Position numbers and translations under genes: made by a program. This document shows, piece after piece, positions 1 through 12,551 of a stretch of 64,000 nucleotides of DNA. The notes beneath the pieces were generated by a model. The model worked only from the letters and a program-made list of their open reading frames with translations. It ran no database searches and was not told the DNA's origin. Numbering within the stretch: the stretch's first letter is position 1; the number at the start of each line of letters is the position of its first letter. Source of the stretch: Stomorhina lunata (taxonomy: Eukaryota > Arthropoda > Insecta > Diptera > Rhiniidae); contig OW121740.1 of the NCBI GenBank assembly GCA_933228675.1, positions 129,983,799 through 130,047,798 on the forward strand. Direction: 5' to 3'.

Positions 1-52
1 AATTTCAAAAAACCATTTTAGCTCAATAGGCTAGGCAGATGGCTAATGACTA

Positions 53-2284
53 ACGGTCTTATGCTAAAAAAAATCTTAAATATTGCTTAAAGAACACGTT
101 AGTTACCAAATACTTTAAGGCTAACAAACGATTGTTAAAAAATAGTATCCAAAAACAGTTATTTAACTAATGAATACGTCAAGTCAATTTTACATGTTAA
201 TGCTGGCAACATCGTCATTCTCTCTTGTCTCTTTATAGTTAAATATACAATACAACGAATTAATTATTCATTGTTTCCTCCGGGTAGTCGAATTTCTAAA
301 TAATGTTTTGTATGTTTTTAATATAGAATAACATTTTTCTTCTTTTCTTACTGTAAAATTATATTTATGTTATATAAAAGCATAAACTAAACGCATTTAT
401 AATACAGTAAAATAATAAATAGACAAATTTTTACTAAGGGTTTAAACCGATTATTTAAAAATCGAGTACTTTTAACTCATGTTGAATAAAGAGTGCTCTA
501 AATTAAATTTGTAGTTGGATTTTCTTAAATAAAAATCAAACCTTTTAATATAAAATCTCTACAAAATACGCAAATATAATGACATATTATACAAAATCAT
601 TTAGCATTAAAATGTTTACTTAGTACTCGGTTTTTGCAAAATTATCGACTTTTTTCGGAAACCCTCCCTTTAAAAATTTTACAGTTGCTTCTGATACCTT
701 TTTGGAGCATGTGTTCCACCTGCGCTAAAAATCGGACATGTTCTTGGAAATCTTTCCTGTGTTCTTCAATTTTTACCAGAGCCCAATACCTTTCCACAGG
801 CCGAAGTTCTGGACAGTTAGGTGGACTTGCCTCTCGTGGTACAAAAATGACATTATTCTTTGAGTATGACTCAAGTGCGTTTTTTCCATAATGGCATGAT
901 GCCAAATCGGGCCAAAAAATGTAGTCACTCTGTGCTCTCTTAAAAAGGGTAACAACCGTTTTTGTAGGCACTCCTTTATATAAATTTCTGTGTTTATTGT
1001 GCCAGATGCCACAAATACTTTACTTCTTTTGCCACAACTGCAAATAGCTTGCCACACGAGAAACTTCTTAGGGAATTTTGTTTGTTTTTTTTGTGCGAAA
1101 CTCTTGCCGAACATTCCCCCTTTTATCAGCAACATAAAAATCTTGACCAGGAAGTTGAGAAAAGTCTACCAATACGTATGTTTCATCATCCATCACACAA
1201 CAGCTGTATTTTTTTATAAAATCAGACTTCAATTTTTTCGCTCGTTTTTTTGCTTCTAAGTTCTTTATAGCATTGCGATCTGGAACCTTTTGGACTTTGT
1301 ATGTCTTCAGTCCAGCATAAGCTTTGACTCTATGTGCAAAATTCGTAGAACATTTCACCCTACGAGCTGCTTTTCTTAAAGTAGTGTTAGGCGCTCTTCG
1401 AAAGAGTCGCTCGACTTCTTTTGCCTTACCAATATCTTTAGAACCTTTTTTCCTCCCTGATCCAGGTTTTCTTTCAATGCTCAGGTTTTCCTCATACCGT
1501 CTGATGGCATTAGAAACCGTTCGAGGGTCAAATTTTTAGCTATTTTTTAAAAGTCCATGACGGATTTTTTTGAAAAGTTTTAATTATATTTTTACGAACT
1601 TTTTTTTCGCAGTCCATTTTGATTGAAATAACTATTGAAAAATAATAATTTCTAAAATAATAGTATCTGACATATCTATAGAAACTAACTTGATCAAAAA
1701 ATAAATTATTTCTTGCACTATGGATAAATTTTGTCTAAAATAGTAAATGCATATTTTTTTTAGAACACTCTTTATATATACATCGCTATAATGTTTTTTG
1801 TAAATTTCATTGACCGATGTCTGTTTTTTGTTGAAAACACGAATTTTTTGTTAAAAATTAGAATTTGTATTATCAATTTCTTTGAAAAGTTTGGTTTTAG
1901 TATGAAATATGTAAAATAGAGTATGAAATATCATGGAAATTATATTTCATAAATTCCCCACCCCCGAAACCTTTTATATGATAAAAAAAAATAGCAAATT
2001 AGAAAAAATATGATAACTAAATTTAGCATAAATATTATTTTTTATTAGATAAGTCTGGAAACTTAAATATTTTCTTTAAAAGTTTTTACAAAATATTATT
2101 TGTCAAAACAGTAAAATATTTAACGTAGCTTTAAATTATGTAGACACCTACTTTAAATTATTTGATGTTAACAAAAGATTAACATCGGTTTGTTAAGCTA
2201 ATAATCGTTTTAGGATAATACTTTAAGAAATTTTGCTTAACTTTAGTTTACCAATCGTTGTTAAATTTTTTAGCATAAGACCGT
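53..2284 (-). mobile_element. Tc1/mariner-superfamily DNA transposon, decayed
   Basis: A 19-bp terminal inverted repeat, ACGGTCTTATGCTAAAAAA, lies at 53-71 and its exact reverse complement at 2266-2284. Homology between the two ends continues inwards in weaker form for about 100 bp. Between them, on the minus strand, is a broken transposase (separate entry). A TA dinucleotide flanks the left end; the right flank reads AA, so the target duplication is not intact. The full length of about 2.2 kb, the long ends and the transposase type fit the Tc1/mariner superfamily. The flanking interior at 1618-2265 is AT-rich and I see no other gene in it. Confidence 0.8.
642..1617 (-). pseudogene. Tc1/mariner-type transposase, frameshifted
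   Basis: The reading starts at the ATG whose complement is 1615-1617 and runs to about 642, roughly 325 codons, close to the usual 340 of this family. The order is an N-terminal helix-turn-helix region, the first catalytic Asp in VMDDETYV, the second in FWPDLASCHY, and the third acidic residue in RPVERYW. I count 37 residues between the second Asp and that Glu, which suggests a DD37E-like spacing. The protein is spread over at least three frames: one part ends near 1068, the next covers about 1135-900, the last about 971-642, and there is an additional in-frame stop near the N terminus. It cannot make an active enzyme as it stands. Family-level naming beyond Tc1/mariner is my inference. Confidence 0.8.
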
Positions 2285-2689
2285 AAGTTATCGTCACTTA
2301 GGTCCTTACAGGTATAGACTAGACAATCAAGATTTCTAAACTAACAAAGATAAAGGCCAGTAACTTCAATAAATCGTCGTGCGGGAGTTTATGTGCTCTA
2401 TACGCCAAAAATGCATTTTGAGAAAATCGATCTTGAAGTTTTAACTTAATTTTCTAAAAAACTTTAGGATAGAATTTGAGATTTTTACAACATATATTTG
2501 GCGTATAGAGCAAAATAGCACGAATCAGTTTTGAAGGATATAGAATAAAACAGACACTATTTATCTCAAAAACTAGACGAGATAGCCGAAAATGGATTGC
2601 AGTTTTGAAAAATTCAGGGCAAAAGTGACATCATTCTATTTTGTGAACATTTATGTTCGATAGATCAGATTTATCATGCAGAAAATATG

Positions 2690-2845
2690 CACCTAAATAG
2701 ATAAAGATTCCTTAGATTTGCAAGGGCTGGGCAATGAAAAAAGAGGTGACTGCTGTTTCTTCATTATCGATTGACTACTATACTCTGAAGATTAGGTCTT
2801 CTGACATGCAAACCAAAAACATAGTGCCCTGTAAGGGTTAAGAAC
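2690..2845 (+). mobile_element. Fragment of the Tc1-like element also seen at 63.7 kb
   Basis: The stretch around 2778-2840 matches, with few changes, the reverse complement of about 63652-63712; both contain a run like AAGATTAGGTCTTCTG followed by GCATGCAA/ACATGCAA and AGTGCCC. A weaker match (TTAGATTTGCA) continues upstream. The 63.7-kb copy is attached to a transposase N terminus, so this is a remnant of the same family. No readable protein remains here. Confidence 0.6.
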
Positions 2846-3204
2846 AAGTTACGAAGTCGCTGACGAGATAAAGATACCAAGCATTTTGAATGTTTGTCAT
2901 TTTAAATAAGCAAGGTTTGCCTTGAAAGTGAACAAGTTTTTTCAGTGGATCAAATGTTCTGGGCTGACCCGTAAAAATATTGCCTTATTAGCGATTTGTA
3001 GACAGATAGCGCCAAACTTCTTCCCCATTAACGTGATCATCAGATTCGGCAAGTTTATTTGCGAGTGAGAACAGATGTCGTGAAGACTTTAGATGGCGGG
3101 CAGAATGTCGATATAAAAACGTATATCTCCGTGATATATTACGTGGAATCTTAGCTACTTGGCTGGCTTGTATATGCCTGATATCTAAAAGATGTTTATC
3201 TATC

Positions 3205-3444
3205 TATATATCTGTGGCTTGGTGCTAAAAGCCAATGTCAATTTTCGGCTGTTTTGAGTTAATTGTTACATTAGATTTCCTTCTTTACCCTCTTTTATTC
3301 TCTAACTTAACTCAGAACATGTTTATAAGTACTTTTCTGTGCAATGTTACTATGAATTTATATGGAAAAAAAATTTTAAATCAAATTTTCTGAAAACAAC
3401 TTTTCTTGACATTGGCCCTTTTAGCACCAAGCCACAGATATATA
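3205..3444. mobile_element. Foldback (MITE-like) element, about 240 bp
   Basis: The left end at 3205-3231 (TATATATCTGTGGCTTGGTG, then CTAAAAG) recurs inverted at 3419-3444, and the match continues inwards through CCAATGTCAA. The stem is about 36 bp and the middle about 170 bp is AT-rich and has no open frame. This is the form of a small non-autonomous DNA element. The superfamily is not evident. Confidence 0.65.
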
Positions 3445-4914
3445 AAAATTAAAGTTTTCCTGTCTGTATGTCCTTAATAGAATAGTAAACTATACATTTG
3501 ATCACGTTCTGATCTTAAGAAAAGTTGTTGCGTATGACCCGACGAATATTACTAATTTAGAAACCCCGACGAGAGTTTCAATTTCCGAAAGTTGGCGCCA
3601 CCTATTGGAATTGGTACTACTAACTAAGAAACCTTCGCTGGCTCATGCACAACAACATTGCAAAAGATCATAGCATGATGAAATGCACAGTTGTTCTATC
3701 GATATTACAATGGTATGCGTTCTAATGAAATCGGGACCTTGTTCCCGAAACCCGAAATTTTGCACGTAGTACTTGTATGTACTCAAGGACTCATGCAATA
3801 TCCCTTGATTTTGACATAATCTTTTTCAAAAGGAATATGCCACCGATTTCTATGGCGTAAAATTAAGTTGGGGTGTCTCGGCATTTTTCTGTGTCATTTT
3901 GATAGTTTCAATTTTACTTACAGTGTTATAAGCATTAAAAACGTATAAAGGAGGACCTCTTTTTGTTTCGGAATGGCGAAATTTGTGCAAGTAAGAATAG
4001 AATAGAACAACATCTGTATTAAGTACAATTAAATAAAAAAACAATTAAACAAAAATTAAAGAAAGATTCAAAAATTGTTTGCGGTTTCCGTAAGTCGTAT
4101 TGAAGTTTATCGAGTCGTTTGTTTGAAACCACAAATCTCTAAAAAAAGTTAACAAAACGTGGAATTTAAATAAATAAATTTAATAACAAAAAACACATTT
4201 GGTCATAAGGTGGAAAAATATTAGATTAATACATTTAGATCTGCTATTCAGCTAACTCTAATGTAAGACTTATATCCTATTGTAGGCTTGTGATTTTAGA
4301 ACATATGAACATGAATAAAAATGTACCTTCTTTCAATTTAAAAAAAATATCTCTATAAAATCGAGAAAGTACTAAGCAAGTAATAAGCAATCAAGCTCGG
4401 CAACATGATATTTTACACCACTTAGGAAAAATGAGGACTGTTTTCCAATAGTTTTCATATTTTTAAAAGTCACTACCGGAATTGGTCCAAGAACTGATAG
4501 ATACAAAATTTTTGTGATGATTTATGTTTACAGAAAAGTTATCTTTTTAGCTGACAAACTTTATTATACCCTACTTTGGCAATACATATGTATTTGGTTT
4601 GAGCTATTATTATTATTATTATTATTAATTAATATTGATCTGAAACCTTTAAGTATATCGACACACAAAACGTTAGATTTTGTAGATTAGTGTTAATAAA
4701 AACACAGTTTAATTAGTAAATAAACAAGCATTTGTTAAACAAATTCTTAATTCTTCTTAATTTTAATTTACTGGCACTTTGTAATTATCTCTAAATATAT
4801 TATAAGTCCACACCTGTACCTCGGTTTACGGAATTCGAATTTACGCGGTTTTGAAAATAAAAAATATTGATATTTGAGTCAAAACAAAAATTATTATTGT
4901 CAAAACAATAATTT

Positions 4915-5470
4915 TCGAATTTCCGTATAAAATTTTTTGTAGAAAATTTTCGGTATGTTTGTATAAAATTTTCGGTATACAAATTTTTTTTTATAAAAAC
5001 TTTCCATATAAACATTTTTTATAGAAAATTTTTGGTAAAATTTTTTTTAGAAAATGTTTTATAGAGAATTTACGGTATAAAACCTTTTTAATAGAAATTT
5101 TTCGGTGCAAAAATTTGTTATATAAAATTTTGGGTTCAAAAATTTGTTTATAGGAAATTTTCGGTATAAACATTTTTTATAGAAAATTTTATAAAAATTT
5201 TTTATAGGAAATTTTCGGTTTAAAATTTTTCTATACAAAAATTTCGCTATAAACATTTTTCTATAGAAAATTTTGGGTATACAATTTTTCTATAGGAAAT
5301 TTTCAGTACAAAATTTTTTATGGAAAATTTTCCTTATAAAATTTAAAAAAAAAAATTTTCTTTATAAAAATTGTTTATAGAAATTTCGGTACAGAATTTT
5401 TTAAAGAATATATTTTGGGAATAAAAATTGTTTACAGAAAATTTTTAGGTAAAAACATTTTTTGTTTTAT
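4915..5470. repeat. Degenerate AT-rich tandem array (about 35-40 bp period)
   Basis: Units related to TATAGAAAATTTTCGGTATA with a variable poly-T spacer repeat irregularly through this stretch. Open frames on the minus strand that read as runs of Lys, Phe, Tyr and Ile are a product of the repeat. The core AGAAAATTTT-CG resembles the core of the array at 46.0-46.5 kb and part of the 29-bp satellite. Confidence 0.75.
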
Positions 5471-5971
5471 CTATGTTTATATTTTTTATTACTTTAAGAA
5501 GCTTATTTATAGTTGGATTCGCTTTACGCGGTTTTTCATATAAAAAAGTTTGATTTGATTTACGCGCTTCTGTCAGGAACATATCTACCGCGTGAGCCGA
5601 GGTACCGGTGTAATTTCAAGTTTAAATTGATATAATATATGACATTTCTTTAGTGACAATTAATACATATCCCTAATTTGCGTAAACAATAGCATAACTT
5701 TATAAAATACATTGTGGTCAAATGGTTAAACGTTTTCAAAGTTAAATTTTTGAAGTCAAATATCTTGGAAATTATACGGAATAAAATATAATCTTTCAAT
5801 CGAAAGGTTTTCACATAGAACAATCTATAAAATTGGACCAGCACTCAAAGGATGGCTCCTCATGCAATGCTTTGTGTTGGAGCTAGGGATATGGAAGGAA
5901 GTAGTTAGTCGTATTTAATATAGTATTAGCATTTTCAAAAGATAAATTCCTCTGCTCTGATCTTACCTTTT

Positions 5972-6108
5972 TTTAACTCGATAATAATGAAAAATTTTGA
6001 CTAAGGATTTGTCAAATATAAATGTTTTTCTGGGTTGTCATATTGGACTTTAGGTAATTAGCCAAAACGTTTCGTTACGTATCCTAACGTAAAATTAGTT
6101 TAGTTTTA
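5972..6108 (+). repeat. Direct repeat, left copy, near the satellite
   Basis: About 135 bp beginning TTTAACTCGATAATAATGAA and ending near TTAGTTTAG is repeated in the same orientation at 10780-10912 with roughly 85-90 % identity by eye. About 700 bp of non-repetitive AT-rich DNA separates this copy from the start of the satellite. Confidence 0.8.
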
Positions 6109-6819
6109 CAGAAAATAATTTTGAAGAATTTTCAATAGATAAATTCTTAGATAAGTGATGATGAGTAATCATTGGATCTGAAGTGTCCTATGGCTGGAAG
6201 GAAAAATGAATTGCTTTGAGATAATTCCATATAAATACAATCTGAACATTTCATAAAATGCGTTGTGCGATTTATTGAGCAAAAGGATTAGCTCTGGTAA
6301 CTCTATGGTTGAATGACTACATATGATTTTTAGCTAACCGAACGATACGTGTGAGTAAAGATTTTTAGCCAATATCGTGCTGTGGTTGATTGTTTTCCGA
6401 CTATAATTTTCAAAAATTTCAGTAGGGTTGGCTTTATCAATCGGATCCATGAATGTTTTGTAATACATAAAAAGAGTTAAAAACGGCAGTATGAAATTTA
6501 TAATTTTTCGTTTAGTAATCCCACTGTGACCGTTTAAAAATAATGAAAGAATTTGTTACTCAAGTCAACTGTGAAAGAATTATTTTACAATGAAAAATTT
6601 CAAAAATTTTTTATCGCCATGTGAAATATTCTTTACTATGAGTAAGTATTTAATTCTTATCGTTTAGGCGTCTAATTAGTACCCTTTATATTATTTTATT
6701 ACAAACAAAAAAAAAAAAAAAAACAATATTTAAATAATTGCATTTAACTGATAACACAGATTCAAGTTCAAGATGTGAGAAACAGCATGTTTAAGTGAAA
6801 TAATAAAAATAGAAAAATT

Positions 6820-9800
6820 TCGTACAAATAGTCTTCGAAAATTTCCTATAAATAGTCAATTTTCGAAAAATTTCCTATAAATAGTCAATTTTCGAAAAAT
6901 ATCCTATAAATAGTCAATTTTCGAAAAATTTCCTATAAATAGTCAATTTTTGAAAAATTTCCTATAAATAGTCAATTTTCGAAAAATTTTCTAAAATAAA
7001 AAAATTTCAAATTTCAATTTTCGAAAAATTTTCTATTAATAGTCAATTTTCGAAAAATTTCCTATAAATAGTCAATTTTCGAAAAATTTTCTATAAATAG
7101 TCAATTTTCGAAAAATTTCCTATAAATAGTCAATTTTCGAAAAATTTTCTATAAATAGTCAATTTTCGAAAAATTTCCTATAAATAGTCAATTTTCGAAA
7201 AATTTCCTATAAATAGTCAATTTTCGAAAAATTTCCTATAAATAGTAAATTTTCGAAAAATTTCCTATAAATAGTCAATTTTCGAAAAATTTTCTAAAAT
7301 AAAAAAATTTCCTATAAATAGTCAATTTTCGAAAAATTTCCTATAAATAGTCAATTTTCGAAAAATTTCCTATAAATAGTCAATTTTCGAAAAATTTCCT
7401 ATAAATAGTCAATTTTCCAAAAATTTCCTATAAATAGTCAATTTTCGAAAAATTTCTTATAAATAGTCAATTTTAGAAAAATTTCCTATAAAAAGTAAAT
7501 TTTGAAAAATTTCCTATAAAAAGTAAATTTTGAAAAATTTCCTATGACTAGTCAATTTTCGAAAAATTTCATATAGGTACATAAATAGTCAATTTTCGAA
7601 AAATTTCATATAAATAGTCAATTTTCGAAAAATTTCATATAAATAGTCAATTTTTGAAAAATTTCCTATAAATAGTCAATTTTTGAAAAATTTCCTATAA
7701 ATAGTCAATTTTTGAAAAATTTCCTATAAATAGTCAATTTTTGAAAAATTTCCTATAAATAGTCAATTTTTGAAAAATTTCCTATAAATAGTCAATTTTC
7801 GAAAAATTTCCTATAAATAGTCAATTTTCGAAAAATTTCCTATAAATAGTCAATTTTCGAAAAATTTCCTATAAATAGTCAATTTTCGAAAAATTTTCTC
7901 CAAATAGTCAATTTTCGAAAAATTTCCTATAAATAGTCAATTTTCGAAAAATTTTCTATTAATAGTCAATTTTCGAAAAATTTCCTATAAATAGTCAATT
8001 TTTGAAAAATTTCCTATAAATAGTCAATTTTTGAAAAATTTCCTATAAATAGTCAATTTTTGAAAAATTTCCTATAAATAGTCAATTTTTGAAAAATTTC
8101 CTATAAATAGTCAATTTTTGAAAAATTTCCTATAAATAGTCAATTTTTGAAAAATTTCCTATAAATAGTCAATTTTTGAAAAATTTCCTATAAATAGTAA
8201 ATTTTTGAAAAATTTCCTATAAATAGTCAATTTTCGAAAAATTTTCTATTAATAGTCAATTTTCGAAAAATTTCCTATAAATAGTCAATTTTCGAAAAAT
8301 TTCCTATAAATAGTCAATTTTCGAAAAATTTCCTATAAATAGTCAATTTTCGAAAAATTTCCTATAAATAGTCAATTTTCGAAAAATTTCCTATAAATAG
8401 TCAATTTTCGAAAAATTTTCTATAAAAAGTCAATTTTTGAAAAATTTCCTATGACTAGTCAATTTTCGAAAAATTTCCTATAAATAGTCAATTTTCGAAA
8501 AATTTCCTATAAATAGTCAATTTTCAGTCAATTTTCGAAAAATTTCCTATAAATAGTCAATTTTCGAAAAATTTCCTATAAATAGTCAATTTTCGAAAAA
8601 TTTCCTATAAATAGTCAATTTTCGAAAAATTTCCTATTAATAGTCAATTTTCGAAAAATTTCCTATAAATAGTCAATTTTCGAAAAATTTCCTATAAATA
8701 GTCAATTTTCGAAAAATTTCCTATAAATAGTCAATTTTCGAAAAATTTCCTATAAATAGTCAATTTTCGAAAAATTTCCTATAAATAGTCAATTTTCGAA
8801 AAATTTCCTATAAATAGTCAATTTTCGAAAAATTTCCTATAAATAGTCAATTTTCGAAAAATTTCCTATAAATAGTCAATTTTCGAAAAATTTCCTATAA
8901 ATAGTCAATTTTCGAAAAATTTCCTATAAATAGTCAATTTTCGAAAAATTTCCTATAAATAGTCAATTTTCGAAAAATTTCCTATAAATAGTCAATTTTC
9001 GAAAAATTTCCTATAAATAGTCAATTTTCGAAAAATTTCCTATAAATAGTCAATTTTCGAAAAATTTCCTATAAATAGTCAATTTTCGAAAAATTTCCTA
9101 TAAATAGTCAATTTTCGAAAAATTTCCTATAAATAGTCAATTTTCGAAAAATTTCCTATAAATAGTCAATTTTCGAAAAATTTCCTATAAATAGTCAATT
9201 TTCAAAAAATTTCCTATAAATAGTCAATTTTCGAAAAATTTCCTATAAATAGTCAATTTTCGAAAAATTTCCTATAAATAGTCAATTTTCGAAAAATTTC
9301 CTATAAATAGTCAATTTTCGAAAAATTTCCTATAAATAGCCAATTTTTGAAAAATTTCCTATAAATAGTCAATTTTCGAAAAATTTTCTACAATAAAAAA
9401 ATTTCCTATAAATAGTCAATTTTCGAAAAATTTCCTATAAATAGTCAATTTTCGAAAAATTTCCTATAAATAGTCAATTTTCGAAAAATTTCCTATAAAT
9501 AGTCAATTTTCGAAAAATTTCCTATAAATAGTCAATTTTCCAAAAATTTCCTATAAATAGTCAATTTTCGAAAAATTTCCTATAGTCAATTTTCGAAAAA
9601 TTTCCTATAAATAGTCAATTTTCGAAAAATTTCCTATAAATAGTCAATTTTCGAAAAATTTCCTTTAAATAGTCAATTTTAGAAAAATTTCCTATAAAAA
9701 GTAAATTTTGAAAAATTTCCTATAAAAAGTAAATTTTGAAAAATTTCCTATAAAAAGTAAATTTTGAAAAATTTCCTATGACTAGTCAATTTTCGAAAAA

Positions 9801-10775
9801 TTTCATATAGGTACATAAATAGTCAATTTTCGAAAAATTTCATATAAATAGTCAATTTTTGAAAAATTTCCTATAAATAGTCAATTTTCGAAAAATTTCC
9901 TATAAATAGTCAATTTTCGAAAAATTTCCTATAAATAGTCAATTTTCGAAAAATTTTCTCCAAATAGTCAATTTTCGAAAAATTTCCTATAAATAGTCAA
10001 TTTTCGAAAAATTTCCTATAAATAGTCAATTTTCGAAAAATTTCCTATAAATAGTCAATTTTCGAAAAATTTTCTATAAAAAGTCAATTTTTGAAAAATT
10101 TCCTATGACTGGTCAATTTTCGAAAAATTTCCTATAAATAGTCAATTTCCGAAAATTTCCTATAAATAGTCAATTTTCGAAAAATTTCCTATAAATAGTC
10201 AATTTTCGAAAAATTTCCTATAAATAGTCAATTTTCGAAAAATTTCCTATAAATAGTCAATTTTCGAAAAATTTTCTATAAAAAGTCAATTTTTGAAAAA
10301 TTTCCTATGACTGGTCAATTTTCGAAAAATTTCCTATAAATAGTCAATTTCCGAAAATTTCCTATAAATAGTCAATTTCCGAAAATTTCCTATAAATAGT
10401 CAATTTTCGAAAAATTTCCTATAAATAGTCAATTTTCGGAAAATTTCCTATAAATAGTCAATATTCGAAAAATTTCCTATAAATAGTCAATTTTCAAAAA
10501 ACTTCCTATAAATAGTCAATTTTTGAAAAATTTCCTATAAATAGTCAATTTTCCAAAAATTTCCTATAAATAGTCAATTTTCGAAAAATTTCCTATAAAT
10601 AGTCAATTTTCGAAAAATTTCCTATATATAGTCAATTTTCGAAAAATTTCCTATATATAGTCAATTTTCGAAAAATTTCCTATATATAGTCAATTTTCGA
10701 AAAATTTCCTATAAATAGTCAATTTTCGAAAAATTTCCTATAAATAAATAGTTAATTTTCGAAAAATTTTCCTAT
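6820..10775. repeat. 29-bp satellite array, about 4 kb
   Basis: The unit is CCTATAAATAGTCAATTTTC followed by GAAAAATTT, 29 bp. By length the array holds about 135 units. Variants include TTTTTGAAAA in place of TTTTCGAAAA (clustered at about 7650-7790 and 7990-8220), AAAAAGTAAATTTTG units, and CCTATGACTAGTC units. A compound block (AAAAAGTAAATTTTG units, then CCTATGACTAGTC, then CATATAGGTACATAAATAG) occurs at about 7480-7620 and again at about 9690-9860, so there is higher-order structure. A truncated-linker variant with AAAATAAAAAAATTTC occurs near 6990, 7295 and 9390. Each consensus unit holds the palindrome TTTTCGAAAA. Nothing coding is present. Confidence 0.97.
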
Positions 10776-10779
10776 GAAA

Positions 10780-10912
10780 TTTAACTCGATAATAATGAAA
10801 AATTTTGACTAAGGATTTGTCAAATCTAAATGTTTTGATGGGTTGTCATATTCTACTTTAGCTAATTAGCCAAAACGTTTCCTTACGTATCCTATCGTAA
10901 GAATAGTTTAGT
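10780..10912 (+). repeat. Direct repeat, right copy, abutting the satellite
   Basis: This is the second copy of the 135-bp sequence at 5972-6108. It starts immediately where the last satellite unit ends (after CCTATGAAA). Weaker similarity to the left copy may continue for about 50 bp beyond it. Confidence 0.8.
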
Positions 10913-12426
10913 AAAAAAAAAAAAATTATTTTATAAAAATTCTATAAACGACTTAAATAATTAACCTCACTTGCCTAAAAAAAATATGAAATTTTTCATT
11001 AAAAAATAATTGCTGAATTAAATTTGAACATAATTTAACATATAATAATAATAATTAAAACCTTGTTGAAGTCTAACATATGTACAAGTATTTTTTTAAA
11101 TTTAAAAAAAAACTGTGTTAATAATTTATGCACTGGCAGCGTTATTAACTAAATTCTTATTGAAAATGTTCCAGTTTTAAACTTTTACTGTAACGATTGT
11201 AATGTCGTTTTTTTGTCATAATATTTAAAAAAATAATTTAAAGCTGTTATTGACAGTGAATACATATTCATTGTCAGATTCTAAAAGTTTATAAATAATT
11301 CTATAGTTATTTGCATTTTTTAAGACCTTGAAAATTTTAAAATGTGTTAATTTTTGGCTTTTAAAATTTAATAATTTTGTAGGAAATTGTCAAAAAATTT
11401 CTTAAGTAGTAGGAGATTTTTGACATTTGTCAGTTTTTATTGCTATTTGTAGTTCAAATATTGGTTTAAAAATTTGACTATCATGGAAAGTGTAAATAGA
11501 TACATTTGGAGAATTATTCAACATCTGGGCAAATAATTTTTTTAGAAACAAGTGAAAACAAAAGTATTCCTAATTTTAATATTTAATGTATTCATATTTT
11601 CTTCAACCGATATACTTTATTGTGTTATAAAAACAAACTGCTGTAGTTGCAATATGGTAGGCTTTTTCGAACTCTTCAAATTTTCGCCATGGGCTTCCAA
11701 AACATGGCACCTAGTATTCAAAAACTCGCCAAAGGTTATTCTCAAGGCTTAAGTTTTTATGTCAAAAGTCGACAGATTTATCGTATTAATTGCATTACAA
11801 CAAATCGAATATGCATTCTTTAGCTTGGTTTTTAAATTTCAATTATAAAAATAGATCACGTTTTCATAGGTTCAACAAATTTCGAAATATGTGTGTATTT
11901 AGATAACAAAAAGAGGCCAACTTACAATCAAAAGGGGTATTACGCACTATTCGAGTATAATTGCGAAAATTAAAGAAATATCATTTAGATGATCAAATAG
12001 CTTATCGTATCAAAACAGTGACGAAATTTTCGATAACACCAGACAACAAAATTCAACTTTGTGATTTTATCAAACAAGTCAAGATCAATTTAGGGCTACA
12101 GCGAGGCTCTGTTCATTTTAGTTATCCACGTTTAAATACAATCCAAGTCATTTAATTTTAAATACAAAATACGAAAACAACGGAATGCAAGCTTTAAAGT
12201 TAAAGAGCATAGGTCGCACAAAACTGGGTTTTGTTTAAAGTATGCCCATCACAACCCTTTGGTCTACTAGAGGTATTGGATTTTATTTTTATCACCCATA
12301 TATGGGATGAATTCCTCTATCCACCACCTGTAGTCAAATTTTCTAGAGATTTTTAGAAATTCTGTTTTGGATCTCAGCAACCAAAAGCTTTTGCTGAAAT
12401 CCAACAACCAACTCAGTTTAAATAAT
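10913..12426. other. Intergenic, no gene seen
   Basis: AT-rich sequence. Two open frames of 64-66 codons at 11552-11752 and 11961-12155 (+) do not resemble any family I recognise and have no supporting splice or neighbour context, so I do not call them genes. Confidence 0.5.
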
Positions 12427-12551
12427 CACCCCCATCGCGAATATCATCTACCATGTGAATCGTGTTCCCAAAACTTTTACATTGTAAAACATATAAGAAA
12501 AAAGTTTTGGGAACATAATTCCCATGGCAGATGATATTCGCGATAGGGGTG
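12427..12551. repeat. Long hairpin, 52-bp arms
   Basis: The left arm (12427-12478, starting CACCCCCATCGCGAATATCA) pairs with the right arm ending at 12551 (GATATTCGCGATAGGGGTG). I count five mismatches over 52 positions; the loop is about 20 bp. A transcript from either strand would fold into one long stem. It may be a small foldback element or the core of a larger one, or a hairpin-RNA source. The sequence alone does not decide between these. Confidence 0.8.

Larger units (their letters stand above)
2285..4914. other. Intergenic, no gene seen
   Basis: Apart from the Tc1-like fragment near 2.8 kb and the foldback element near 3.3 kb, I see no conserved coding sequence. Short open frames (for example 3850-4044 on the minus strand) have low-complexity translations and no recognisable motif. 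A short ATT microsatellite lies at about 4605-4627. Confidence 0.5.

Noticed and set aside
4800..5256. Overlapping Lys/Phe/Tyr-rich open frames
   Set aside because: They are translations of the degenerate AT-rich tandem array.
6820..10775. Possible CRISPR array because of regular 29-bp repeats
   Set aside because: The units are directly tandem with no unique spacers, the genome is a fly, and there are no cas genes. It is a satellite.
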